From MFD00082-c5 sp963697995 (GTDB taxonomy: Bacteria; Chlamydiota; Chlamydiia; Chlamydiales; JAJFMB01), in NCBI GenBank assembly GCA_963697995.1, contig OY969110.1:1922001-1986000 (forward strand): a DNA stretch of 64,000 bases. The letters run 5' to 3'. The notes under the pieces were generated by a model. It saw nothing but the letters and a program-made list of their open reading frames with translations. It was not told where the DNA came from and ran no database searches. Shown piece by piece: positions 44,741 to 53,392 of this stretch. The position numbers were made by a program, and so were the translations under genes. Positions within the stretch are counted from its first letter, which is position 1. Every line of letters starts with the position of its first letter.

Positions 44741-46550
44741 GAGAGCCATTTTACTTTTAGTTGTCATCTCATTTTTTTCTCTTCATGCGAAAAATCCACA
44801 GGTTGTGGATCAAAGAAAGCCTGAAGAGATGAAGCAACTTTGGAAAGACGCCCTAAACGAGATCCCAAAGTGTCCTAAAGGTTTTTTTGAAGGTCGAGGG
44901 ATTGTTATGGCTGCAGGGGGTGAATACTACCTTGTTAATGCGTTTATCAACTTAAGTCTTTTACGCTATAAAGGGTGTGATCTGCCCGTTGAGATCTGGT
45001 ATATCGGAGAAGAGGAATACATCCCAGAAATCATGGAGAAGCTAAAAGCGTTAGGAGCTCAATGTTACGACGTTACCCACTTTTTTGATTACCCTATCCG
45101 CGGTTTTGAAGTGAAGCCTCATGCGATCCTTGCAAGTAATTTTAAAGAAGTGATGTTAATCGATGCCGATAATATTTGCTTAAGAGATCCCTCCTACCTT
45201 TTTGATTGTCAGGAGTATAAAAATGCAGGGGCTCTTTTTTGGCCAGATCAGATGATGATTCGAAAAGAGAATGTCCTTTGGGACGTACTCGAACTTGAGC
45301 CTCGCCTTTATAGGGGACAAGAGAGTGGTCAACTGATCATTGATAAGGAAAGATGCTGGAAAGCGTTAAACCTTTGCGTCCACATGAACAAAGAAAGCTC
45401 GTTTTACTACAAACATATCCACGGAGACAAAGACACATTTTTCTTAAGCTTTATGACAAGTAAAACTCCTTATCATATGGTGAAACATTTACCAGGACTT
45501 GTCTTTTCGGAAAAAAATATTGCCTCATTTATCGGTTTTTTACAAAGAGACTTGGAGGGAGAGCCTTTATTTTGCCATGCAACCGATATCAATTGGTCCG
45601 ACAGAAAGGACCTTGAAAAAAAATGGATTTTTTACAATTTAACCGATAAAAAATTTAACTGCTTAAACCTTAAATTCCCCTGGGTTAATCTACCATGGTT
45701 TAACTTTCGGGAATCATTTGGACTCATAGAAGATCGCGCCATACGGTTACTCTTTGACATAAAGCCGAGCTTTAGTGACTTCTCACTAAAAAACACGCAA
45801 ACAAGCCCTTTCTTTCATCCCGCATTTGAGGAAACTCATTACGATCTCGTACAATACATCAGTAACTTTCCCTTTAAAAAATACACACTTTGCCAAGCGG
45901 GGGAGTATCGTTTTTATGTCGAACACAAAAACGACACGTTTATAAGTCCCTTCAAAATGAGTTTAAAAAAAGGGTCACTTTTTGAACCTCACCTCATAAA
46001 TCTTCTTAAGCAATACATTAGAGCTGGCTCTTTAGTTTTAGATATCGGGGCAAATACAGGCACTCACGCGGCACAACTGGCTTCTTTGGTGACAAATGAG
46101 GGGCAAGTGATCTGTTTTGAACCTCAAATGAAACATTTTAGGGAACTTTACCAAAATCTTAAAATCAATAATCTCCAAAATGTCTCTATCATGCGATATA
46201 GCGTGAAAGATAAAGATTGCTCAATTCTTGTCCCCAAACTAGATGAGGAAGGAGCTTTAAATGTAAAAGAACATCTCGATTTAATTACTTTAGATCATTT
46301 TAACTTTTCAGATCTCTCCTTTATTAGAATAGCAACTAAAGAGAGCCCTGAACCAACTCTCTTAGGTGCCAAAGAGACTCTTTTAAGAAATAGACCTACA
46401 ATCCTCATCGAATTCACAACTGATCATCTCTTCACCTCGACCGCTGAAGGAAAGGTGGAACTTGAAAGTACGATCTTGTTTTTAGAATCCCTCAATTACA
46501 AGGTTAAAAATATCGCGTCAAATAAATACTTAGCTATCCCATTGGAGTGA
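44733..46550 (+). CDS. Exported fusion: GT71-like glycosyltransferase plus FkbM-like methyltransferase
   Basis: 605 residues, TTG start with AGAGAGG 9 bp upstream, overlapping the previous gene by 8 bp. Residues 1-18 form a signal peptide (LLLVVISFFSLHA). Residues about 25-340 are a paralogue of the preceding GT71-like protein (LIDADNICLRDPSYLF; SGQLIIDKERCWKALNL). Residues about 360-605 are an FkbM-type methyltransferase-like domain (LVLDIGANTGTHAAQLASLV; CFEPQMKHFRELYQNL). The normally conserved K-x-D-V-E-G motif reads RIATKES here, so the methyltransferase part may be inactive. The next gene encodes a close stand-alone copy with the motif intact. A combined sugar-transfer and O-methylation role is inferred. 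Confidence 0.8.
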   Translation: MIKRAILLLVVISFFSLHAKNPQVVDQRKPEEMKQLWKDALNEIPKCPKGFFEGRGIVMAAGGEYYLVNAFINLSLLRYKGCDLPVEIWYIGEEEYIPEIMEKLKALGAQCYDVTHFFDYPIRGFEVKPHAILASNFKEVMLIDADNICLRDPSYLFDCQEYKNAGALFWPDQMMIRKENVLWDVLELEPRLYRGQESGQLIIDKERCWKALNLCVHMNKESSFYYKHIHGDKDTFFLSFMTSKTPYHMVKHLPGLVFSEKNIASFIGFLQRDLEGEPLFCHATDINWSDRKDLEKKWIFYNLTDKKFNCLNLKFPWVNLPWFNFRESFGLIEDRAIRLLFDIKPSFSDFSLKNTQTSPFFHPAFEETHYDLVQYISNFPFKKYTLCQAGEYRFYVEHKNDTFISPFKMSLKKGSLFEPHLINLLKQYIRAGSLVLDIGANTGTHAAQLASLVTNEGQVICFEPQMKHFRELYQNLKINNLQNVSIMRYSVKDKDCSILVPKLDEEGALNVKEHLDLITLDHFNFSDLSFIRIATKESPEPTLLGAKETLLRNRPTILIEFTTDHLFTSTAEGKVELESTILFLESLNYKVKNIASNKYLAIPLE

Positions 46551-46552
46551 AA

Positions 46553-47389
46553 ATGAAATTAAATTATTTAGTTTGTTTAATGTTGTTTCCCGTTGTTTTA
46601 TTCGCCCAAAAAAATAAGGATCATTTTCTACACCCACTCTTTAAGGATAACTATTTTAAGATTGAATCGTTCTTATCACAATTCCCCCTTAAAGAATACA
46701 CTCCTTGCAAATCAGGTGATTTTTTATTTTATATAGATAATGCGATCTGTTTGAATCAATCGCTTGATGGAATCAAAACCCATTTAAAAAATGGGCTTGT
46801 CTGGGAATCCCATCTCATAACTCTTTTGAACAAACACATCATCCCCGGCACGTTAGTCTTAGATATTGGAGCACACATCGGCACTTTGACACTACCAATG
46901 TCGACAATTGTTGGTGAAAAAGGGGAAGTGATTGGTTTTGAGCCTCAACCAAAGCTTTTTCGAGAACTTTACCATAATCTTAAGATCAATATGATCTCAA
47001 ATGTCACTATTATGCGTTACGCTCTTGGTGATTCATTTAAACCTGTTCAAATGAATGTAGGAGCCCATGAGAATGAAGGGGGAACAGGGGTCGGCGTAGG
47101 GGGAGATTGGGTCGACATGTATCCTCTTGATTTTTTTGAATTTTCGAATATTTCATTAATGAAAATAGATGTTGAGGGGTTCGAGGATCAAGTCCTCTTG
47201 GGAGCTAAAGAAACGATCTTAAGAAATAAGCCTGTTATTTTGATCGAAATCATGGGAGGGCAAATTTATGAAACGGCTTCAGTTGAAATAAAGGAGCGCA
47301 TTGACCACACCATTTCCATTTTAGAATCTTTCGGGTACCGAGTAGAAAATATTCAAACACACGACTACCTGGCAACTTTTAAAGACTAA
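46553..47389 (+). CDS. Exported FkbM-family methyltransferase
   Basis: 278 residues from ATG 46553 (GGAG 5 bp upstream), which gives a clean signal peptide (MKLNYLVCLMLFPVVLFAQ). SAM-binding LVLDIGAHIGTLTLPMS, GFEPQPKLFRELYHNLKIN and LMKIDVEGFEDQVLLGAKET are intact. FkbM-type enzymes usually O-methylate sugars or polyketides. Its entire length aligns with the C-terminal part of the preceding fusion, including the region before the fold (HPLFKDNYFKIESFLSQFPL), so the two arose by duplication. Export would place it beside the secreted glycosyltransferases, but SAM supply outside the cytoplasm is a puzzle. Confidence 0.85.
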   Translation: MKLNYLVCLMLFPVVLFAQKNKDHFLHPLFKDNYFKIESFLSQFPLKEYTPCKSGDFLFYIDNAICLNQSLDGIKTHLKNGLVWESHLITLLNKHIIPGTLVLDIGAHIGTLTLPMSTIVGEKGEVIGFEPQPKLFRELYHNLKINMISNVTIMRYALGDSFKPVQMNVGAHENEGGTGVGVGGDWVDMYPLDFFEFSNISLMKIDVEGFEDQVLLGAKETILRNKPVILIEIMGGQIYETASVEIKERIDHTISILESFGYRVENIQTHDYLATFKD

Positions 47390-47396
47390 ATAAGTA

Positions 47397-47822
47397 ATGG
47401 CTAAAGTACAATACACCAAAGTAGAGGACATCTTAATTGAAGGTTTAAGGAAGTTTAAAACTGATAATTTACTCAACTTAGCCAACATTGCAGCTCAAAT
47501 TGGGCCTAAAAAGAAAGATACAAAAAAAATTTTAGAACAATTAAAAGCGGAGCTTCAATTTTTCAAAAAAAAAGATCCCTCTCTTTTAAAAAAACTAACT
47601 GATAACCCCAAAGAAATTAAAAAAATACTTGAAGATTCAACTTCTTTGACAGAAGAGGAGTTGAATCTCATAAACTCTTTTATCGAAAAATTTACCGAGT
47701 ATAAATTGTCTTTAAAACTTGCTGCGACAGAGGAGACTAATGAGTCGATTATAGAGCAAGAGAGGATCAAACACATCAACAAGCGGTTTAATGTTCGGGA
47801 TAAATGGCTTCCTTTACATTAG
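47397..47822 (+). CDS. Hypothetical lysine-rich helical protein
   Basis: 141 residues, unrecognised. Predicted mostly helical and rich in Lys and Glu (KKKDTKKILEQLKAELQFFK; LTEEELNLINSFIEKFTEYK). No signal peptide, membrane segment or cysteine. It starts 7 bp after the FkbM gene, so it may be translated from the same message. There is no strong ribosome site (TAAGTA). Its frame is real-looking because length and codon use match neighbours and nothing else covers the stretch. Confidence 0.6.
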   Translation: MAKVQYTKVEDILIEGLRKFKTDNLLNLANIAAQIGPKKKDTKKILEQLKAELQFFKKKDPSLLKKLTDNPKEIKKILEDSTSLTEEELNLINSFIEKFTEYKLSLKLAATEETNESIIEQERIKHINKRFNVRDKWLPLH

Positions 47823-47834
47823 TCACCTAATTTC

Positions 47835-47863
47835 TTGCTTGCAAATGAAACTTCTGATAGAAT
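47835..47863 (+). promoter_or_regulatory. Promoter of rpmB
   Basis: TTGCTT (47835-47840), 17 bp, TAGAAT (47858-47863); start near 47870, then AGGGAG about 7 bp ahead of the ATG. Separate transcription from the upstream accessory gene is likely. Confidence 0.6.
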
Positions 47864-47894
47864 GGCTTCTTAAATTGCATTAGGGAGTTTTATC

Positions 47895-48161
47895 ATGGCA
47901 AGAGCTTGCGTCGTAACTGGAAAAAAAACCACTGTAGGGTACAAGTACTCTATTCGCGGAATCGCAAAAAAACAAAAAGGGATCGGTCTTAAAATTACTG
48001 GTAAGACCAAGAGAACTTTTAAACCAAATATTGTCAAAAAACGATTTTGGAATGAAGAGCACAAAAAGTTTGTCACACTCAAAGTTTCAACAAAGGGTAT
48101 GCGCACTATTGATAAGAAAGGTGTTAGCGTCGTCTTAAGAGAAATCAAAAAAGCCGCTTAA
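47895..48161 (+). CDS. rpmB: 50S ribosomal protein L28
   Basis: L28, 88 residues, a basic large-subunit protein. The N-terminal RACVVTGKKTTVGYKYSIRG and the RTFKPNIVKKRFW core are characteristic, and it lies in the length range of chlamydial L28 (about 89). In Chlamydia trachomatis it is adjacent to malQ (CT086/CT087); here 27 kb lie between them. Its last codons overlap the convergent small gene by 4 bp. Confidence 0.97.
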   Translation: MARACVVTGKKTTVGYKYSIRGIAKKQKGIGLKITGKTKRTFKPNIVKKRFWNEEHKKFVTLKVSTKGMRTIDKKGVSVVLREIKKAA

Positions 48162-48412
48162 TTCCGCGGCTCTGGATAAAAAAATCCTTCTTCATTGTAA
48201 TCGTCGATGTATGTTTGTGCCCCTTGAACCAGATAAGCTGCAAGTAAAGGGTCTCCTTCATACGTCATTTTAACTTGCATATCTCCACTTTCTGAAGGCG
48301 GATCGCACGTGATCAGCACGTAACATGCGTGTTTTTCTGCTAGCAACTCATGTATTTTTTGTTGCTGGTCAGACAACTCAATGTCATGCCTCATACTCTT
48401 TGGAATCACCAT
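48158..48412 (-). CDS. Small conserved-looking hypothetical protein
   Basis: 84 residues, unrecognised, acidic (IELSDQQQKIHELLAEKHAC; GDPLLAAYLVQGAQTYIDDY). Two cysteines in the middle (ACYVLITCDPP). No signal peptide. ATG 48412 follows GGAAGGG by only 2 bp, so GTG 48409 is also possible. Convergent with rpmB (4-bp overlap) and divergent from the arginine operon. The compact packing supports a real gene. Confidence 0.6.
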   Translation of the reverse strand: MVIPKSMRHDIELSDQQQKIHELLAEKHACYVLITCDPPSESGDMQVKMTYEGDPLLAAYLVQGAQTYIDDYNEEGFFYPEPRN

Positions 48413-48497
48413 GTCCCTTCCATTTTTTTTCCTTTAAAGGTCACATTAGCAAATATCGTGAATTTAATACAAATCTAACTTCATGTTAATTATTTTC

Positions 48498-48526
48498 TTG
48501 TCAGTTGTCTCTCACTTTTCTATAGT
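48498..48526 (+). promoter_or_regulatory. Promoter of the arginine succinyltransferase operon
   Basis: TTGTCA (48498-48503), exactly 17 bp, TATAGT (48521-48526). The predicted start near 48533 leaves a leader of only about 12 nt holding the ribosome site GAGGG (48533-48537) before ATG 48545. No sigma-54 site or ArgR-like box is evident. Confidence 0.65.
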
Positions 48527-48544
48527 GCATTTGAGGGATAAAAC

Positions 48545-49678
48545 ATGTTCAATACTTTAATTAACTGGGTCAATATAAATTCACATGCAACTCATTTAGA
48601 GGGAATTGCAAGAATGAGAGACCTACTAAAGGACTCATTTATTGAACTTAATGGACAAATTGAAGAAGTCCCTTTACCTCCCTATAAAAAAATATCCGCG
48701 GATGGAACTATTCAAGAATTTGAAGCTGGACCTTGTCTTAAAATAACAAAAAGAGAGAAAGCACCTTTTCAAATTTTTCTTGGAGGGCATATGGATACGG
48801 TGTTCACCAAGACAAGCCATTTTCAACAAGCTCGATGGGAGGGTAAGAAAAGACTTGTAGGGCCGGGAGTTGCAGATATGAAAGGGGGGCTTTTCGTCAT
48901 GCTGCAAGCTCTTCTTGAATTTGAGAAACACCCACTTGCCGAAAGAGTGGGATGGGAAGTTTTTATCAATACAGACGAAGAGATCGGATCCCCCTCATCG
49001 AGAACCTACTTCCAAAAATTAGGCACTAAATTTCAAGCTTCTCTTCTTTTTGAGCCGGCATTTCCCGATGGCGCCATCGCAGGAAAAAGAAAGGGTTCTT
49101 TATCGATTTATGCCGTAGCTAAAGGAAAAGAGGCTCACGCAGGAAGAGATTTTGAAATGGGAAAAAATGCGATAGGCTTCATTTGCGATTTTGCATCTGA
49201 GGCAAAAAAATTAACCGACTTGAAAAAAGGGCTCACACTTAACCTTGGGTATATTCAAGGAGGGGGTTCACTAAACGTCGTGCCCGACATAAGCGTTCTT
49301 GGAATCAATGCCCGAATGGAAACGACCTCTGATTTAGAAACCCTCCAAAAAACTCTAAAACACCTCTCAGGAGAGGATATCACACTTTTTGAGCACTCGG
49401 TGCGTCCGCCAAAACCGTTAAACGGAATCTCTCAATCGCTTTTTAAACTCTTTGAAGAGGTGACTGAAGAGATGAATGATCCCCTGATTCTCCGTGAAAC
49501 TGGGGGCACCTGTGATGGCAATCTTTTACAAGCGTATGGTTTAAGATGCATCGATGCTTTGGGCCCAATCGGCGGGCAAATCCACACAGAACACGAGTAC
49601 CTCGAAGTCGACTCGATTGAAAAAAGGATCGAAAGAGCTACAAACCTTCTAATTGCACTTGCAAAGGGGAACAGATGA
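48545..49678 (+). CDS. M20-family metallopeptidase/deacylase, possible AstE substitute
   Basis: 377 residues, ArgE/DapE/CPG2-type amidohydrolase with two zinc ions. Metal ligands are visible: GGHMDTVF (His), GPGVADMKGG (bridging Asp), NTDEEIGSPSS (catalytic Glu and ligand), LLFEPAFPD and a C-terminal GGQIHTEHEY His. It is the first gene of an operon otherwise encoding AstC, AstA, AstD and AstB. The pathway needs a succinylglutamate desuccinylase, normally AstE (a different, M14-like fold), which is missing. M20 enzymes cleave N-acyl amino acids, so this protein probably fills the step. That is inference. It overlaps the next start by ATGA. Confidence 0.85.
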   Translation: MFNTLINWVNINSHATHLEGIARMRDLLKDSFIELNGQIEEVPLPPYKKISADGTIQEFEAGPCLKITKREKAPFQIFLGGHMDTVFTKTSHFQQARWEGKKRLVGPGVADMKGGLFVMLQALLEFEKHPLAERVGWEVFINTDEEIGSPSSRTYFQKLGTKFQASLLFEPAFPDGAIAGKRKGSLSIYAVAKGKEAHAGRDFEMGKNAIGFICDFASEAKKLTDLKKGLTLNLGYIQGGGSLNVVPDISVLGINARMETTSDLETLQKTLKHLSGEDITLFEHSVRPPKPLNGISQSLFKLFEEVTEEMNDPLILRETGGTCDGNLLQAYGLRCIDALGPIGGQIHTEHEYLEVDSIEKRIERATNLLIALAKGNR

Positions 49679-51030
49679 GTAAAGCTGAAAAACTGCATAA
49701 CGATCCCCGCATCGAGGAGGCCAAAAACCTCTTAATCTCTGCCTTAAACGATTACAAAGAAAAAATAACCGAAATCAAAGAAGCAGATCCTGAAAAAAAA
49801 ATCTCCTATGAAGCTCTTATTAAAGAGATGGGTGAATTACGGGGAGCTCCCCTTTGGTATCCTTATTTGGGTAGCGGTCTTGGGAATGGTGCCTTAGTGG
49901 AACTTGCCGATGGAAGCGTCAAATACGACGCGATCATCGGGATCGGAGTGCACATTTTAGGGCACAGCCATGAAGAGGTCGTAAAAGGTGCAATTGACGC
50001 TTCCCTTTCCAACACGATCATGCAAGGGCACCTTCAACAAAACAAAGACACTTGCTCTCTTCTATCCCTTTTAAAAACGATCAGCGGAAAAGAGCACGCC
50101 TTTTTGACAACCTCTGGCGCCATGGCTGTTGAAAACGCTCTAAAAATTGCTCTGCAAAAAAAATCGCCTGCTAACCGCATTTTAAGCTTTGAAAACTCGT
50201 TTTCAGGACGAACACTAGCAACAAGCCAGATCTCAGATAAACCCAAAAACAGGGATGGACTACCAACAAATATTTTTGTCGATTATATCCCGTTTTTCGA
50301 TCCTAAGAGGCCCCAAGAGAGCACTCAAGAAGCTGTAGCCACCTTAAAAAAGCTCCTTTATCGCTACCCTAAACAACACGCCTTGATGCTCTTTGAACTG
50401 GTTCAAGGAGAAGGCGGTTGCTATGTTGGAGAAAAAAACTTTTTTCACGCGCTTTGCACTATTTTAAAAGAGGAGGGGATTCTCATTTTTTTCGATGAGG
50501 TGCAAACTTTTGGCAGACTTCCTGAACTCTTTGCTTTTAACTACTTTGACTTAAAATCATTTGGGGATATCGTGACAATTGGAAAAGCCTCCCAAGTGTG
50601 CGCAACCCTTTTTGACTCAAACCTAAAACCTCGCCCCGGGCTCTTAAGCCAAACTTTTACCGCAGCAACTGCACAAATTCAAACAGCAGAGGTGATCATT
50701 AACCATCTCATCAACAACAACTACCATGGGGAAAAAGGGCGCATCAGTGAAATCTACAAAAAAATGAGGGATCATTTAGAAAGAATCGCCAAAAATCACC
50801 CCGATAAGCTCTCTGGACCCTTTGGAATTGGGGTGATGATTGGAATGACCCCTTTAAATGGGGATGAAAAACTCGTCATGAACCTCTCAAAAAGGCTTTT
50901 TGAAAAAGGAGTCATCTCATTTATTGGGGGAGCCAATCCGACAAGACTTCGTTTTTTACTACCCCTAGTCATAACCGATAAACAGATCGATCATATTGCT
51001 CAAATTTTGGAAGAGGAGCTGTTATTGTGA
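49675..51030 (+). CDS. astC: Class III aminotransferase, probable succinylornithine transaminase
   Basis: 451 residues, PLP-dependent, fold type I. It would convert N-succinylornithine and 2-oxoglutarate to succinylglutamate semialdehyde and glutamate. Signatures: TTSGAMAVENALKIALQK, SFENSFSGRTLATSQ, the PLP-binding ILIFFDEVQTFGRL and the catalytic Lys in TIGKASQVCATLF. It is about 45 residues longer than E. coli AstC, with an extended N-terminus, so it may descend from a different class III subgroup. The operon position (before astA, astD, astB, the E. coli order) supports the assignment. AAGGGG precedes ATG 49675. Confidence 0.82.
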   Translation: MSKAEKLHNDPRIEEAKNLLISALNDYKEKITEIKEADPEKKISYEALIKEMGELRGAPLWYPYLGSGLGNGALVELADGSVKYDAIIGIGVHILGHSHEEVVKGAIDASLSNTIMQGHLQQNKDTCSLLSLLKTISGKEHAFLTTSGAMAVENALKIALQKKSPANRILSFENSFSGRTLATSQISDKPKNRDGLPTNIFVDYIPFFDPKRPQESTQEAVATLKKLLYRYPKQHALMLFELVQGEGGCYVGEKNFFHALCTILKEEGILIFFDEVQTFGRLPELFAFNYFDLKSFGDIVTIGKASQVCATLFDSNLKPRPGLLSQTFTAATAQIQTAEVIINHLINNNYHGEKGRISEIYKKMRDHLERIAKNHPDKLSGPFGIGVMIGMTPLNGDEKLVMNLSKRLFEKGVISFIGGANPTRLRFLLPLVITDKQIDHIAQILEEELLL

Positions 51031-51998
51031 TCGTTCGTCCCATCGAAAAAAAAGACTTCGAGACGTATCTCAAATTTGCTAAAGCCGCAGGGGTCGGAAT
51101 GACAAGTTTGACTGCTAACAAAAAAACCCTCTATGAAAACCTCGAAAAATCGCTCTACTCTTTTCAGAAAAAAGTGACTCGACCAGAAGATGAGCTTTAT
51201 CTTTTTGTCTTAGAAAATTTGGAAACGAAAGAAATCGGGGGGATCTCAGGGATCTATTCGAAAACAAAAGAGCGATGTTACTACAAACTTGAAGAGAAAG
51301 AGGGGTATCATGTTTTGCACCCCCTTTGCGAAGTCAGCGGTCCCTCAGAGCTTTGCTCCCTCTTTATCCTTCCCCATTTTAGGCAACTAGGTTTAGGAAA
51401 ATTTCTCTCCTTTAGTCGTTTTCTTTTTATCGCCTCCTTTAGAGAAAGGTTCACCAAGGTGATCTCGGCAGAGCTTCGAGGACATGTCGATAAAAACATT
51501 TCTCCCCTTTGGAATGCGCTTGGAAGACATTTGTGTCCGATGAGTTTTAAGGAACTGAATCAAAAACTTCACGAAGGACAAAACACCTTAAAAAAAAGCC
51601 TCTCAGAGTACCCTCTCTACTCGTTTTTGCTTCCTAAAAAAGCAAAAGAGTGTTTAGGAAAACCCCACTTGCACAGCGAAAGAGCTTTACAAATTCTTAT
51701 CGATCAAGGGTTTGAGTTGACTCATCTGATCAATCCAAACGATGGTGGCCCCCTAGTACAGGCCAAAATCGAGGAGATAAAAACAATCAAAAACAGCGAA
51801 GCTGCCCCTCTTTTTTCAATGGATCATTGCCCAGGAGAGGAGGAGTTTTTTGTGGCGACGACCTCATTAGAGTTTAAAGCGGTCTGTTGCCGATTAAAAA
51901 AGAAGCAAGGAGAAGTGACCCTCTCCCCTGAGTCTGCAAAACATCTTGAACTTGAAATAAACGACACCATCCGTTTCATAAAAAAGAGGCAAACATGA
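51027..51998 (+). CDS. astA: Arginine N-succinyltransferase
   Basis: 323 residues. Transfers succinyl from succinyl-CoA to the alpha-amino group of arginine, the first committed step of the AST pathway. The family hallmark is clear: VRPIEKKDFETYLKFAKAAG, GMTSLTANKKTL, then SGPSELCSLFILPHFRQLGL and SRFLFIASFRERFTKVISAE followed by LRG. Slightly shorter than E. coli AstA (344). GTG start overlaps the astC stop. The neighbouring astC, astD and astB make the function secure. Confidence 0.94.
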   Translation: MIVRPIEKKDFETYLKFAKAAGVGMTSLTANKKTLYENLEKSLYSFQKKVTRPEDELYLFVLENLETKEIGGISGIYSKTKERCYYKLEEKEGYHVLHPLCEVSGPSELCSLFILPHFRQLGLGKFLSFSRFLFIASFRERFTKVISAELRGHVDKNISPLWNALGRHLCPMSFKELNQKLHEGQNTLKKSLSEYPLYSFLLPKKAKECLGKPHLHSERALQILIDQGFELTHLINPNDGGPLVQAKIEEIKTIKNSEAAPLFSMDHCPGEEEFFVATTSLEFKAVCCRLKKKQGEVTLSPESAKHLELEINDTIRFIKKRQT

Positions 51999-53392
51999 TC
52001 TCAAAAAATCCAGCGACCGGAAAGATCCTTTGGGAAGGAGCGGAAGCGTCTAAAGCTGATGTTCAAAGAGCTGTAAACTTATCCTGCGAGGTTTTTCCTC
52101 AATGGTCTTTAACCCCAATGGAGGAGAGAATCAACCTCCTTTTAGATTACCAGCAGGTCCTCAAAAAAAAAGAGACGGAGCTTGCGCGCCTCATCTCGGA
52201 GGAAACAGGAAAACCTCTTTGGGAAGCTAAAACTGAAGTAGCCTCGATGATTGGAAAAATCGATATTTCAATCGAGGCTCAAAATAAACGATGCCCCGAA
52301 GAGATAAGAGAGAGCTTACCCACTTCAAAAATACGCTACAAACCAAAAGGAGTGCTTGCCGTTTTTGGTCCCTACAATTTTCCGGGCCATCTTCCAAACG
52401 GCCACATTGTACCAGCACTTCTTGCTGGAAATACCGTCATTTTCAAACCAAGCGAGTTAACCCCTTTGGTGGGTGTCGCTCTTTTTAACTGTTTTGAAGA
52501 GTGCGCCTTTCCAAAAGGAGTGGTTCAGTTGCTTCTTGGAGGTAAAACGACGGGGCATCACCTAGCCTCATCAAAGAAAATCGACGGCGTTCTTTTTACG
52601 GGAAGCTACTCGACAGGAAAAATCCTCTCCAAGCTTTTAGCTAAAACTCCCGAAAAAATTTTGGCCCTCGAAATGGGGGGCAACAACCCTTATGTGATTG
52701 GAGAGGTCGAGGATTTAAAAAGTGCAAGTTTATTAACAATTCTCTCAAGCTATATCTCTTCTGGACAGCGCTGCACTTGTGCAAGACGATTAATTATTAA
52801 TAATAATTCTTCTTTTTTAGACGTTTTAATCCCTTTAATTAAAAAAATTCAAGTGGGGAGCTACACCGATTCAAATGAACCGTTTATGGGCCCTCTCATC
52901 AATAACTTAGCTGCAGACCGGGTCTTAGAGGCTCAAAAGGAACTGATCGAAAAAGGGGGTATCCCCCTTATTCTAACAAAACGCATAAAAGAGGGGTTTC
53001 CCTTCCTGACACCGGGACTCATCGATGTAACACACGTACAAAAAAGAAGCGATGAGGAGATCTTTGGGCCACTTCTACAAGTGATTAGGGTCAAAAACTT
53101 TAAAGAAGCAATAAAGCAAGCAAATAAAACAACATATGGCCTTGCCGCAGGCCTTTTAAGCGATAATCCGTTAGAATTTGAGGAGTTTTATCAAACAGTT
53201 AGAGCTGGAGTCATCAATTGGAACACCCCTCTCACAGGAGCCTCATCACAAAATCCCTTTGGTGGATTTGGGAAAAGTGGCAACAATCGGCCAAGTGCCT
53301 TTTTTGCAGCAGACTACACCAACAGCCCCGTAGCTTCCCTTGAAAACACCTTATGCCTGACCCCAAAATCACTACCTCCTGGAATTTTATGA
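51995..53392 (+). CDS. astD: N-succinylglutamate 5-semialdehyde dehydrogenase
   Basis: 465 residues, aldehyde dehydrogenase superfamily, NAD-dependent; oxidises succinylglutamate semialdehyde to succinylglutamate. Motifs: GVLAVFGPYNFPGHLPNGHI, FKPSELTP, FTGSYSTGK, general-base Glu in LALEMGGNNPYV, catalytic Cys in SSGQRCTCARR, and EEIFGPLL. The GHLPNGHI sequence is a good AstD marker. Slightly shorter than E. coli AstD (492). ATGA overlaps with astA and with astB indicate translational coupling. Confidence 0.95.
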   Translation: MISKNPATGKILWEGAEASKADVQRAVNLSCEVFPQWSLTPMEERINLLLDYQQVLKKKETELARLISEETGKPLWEAKTEVASMIGKIDISIEAQNKRCPEEIRESLPTSKIRYKPKGVLAVFGPYNFPGHLPNGHIVPALLAGNTVIFKPSELTPLVGVALFNCFEECAFPKGVVQLLLGGKTTGHHLASSKKIDGVLFTGSYSTGKILSKLLAKTPEKILALEMGGNNPYVIGEVEDLKSASLLTILSSYISSGQRCTCARRLIINNNSSFLDVLIPLIKKIQVGSYTDSNEPFMGPLINNLAADRVLEAQKELIEKGGIPLILTKRIKEGFPFLTPGLIDVTHVQKRSDEEIFGPLLQVIRVKNFKEAIKQANKTTYGLAAGLLSDNPLEFEEFYQTVRAGVINWNTPLTGASSQNPFGGFGKSGNNRPSAFFAADYTNSPVASLENTLCLTPKSLPPGIL

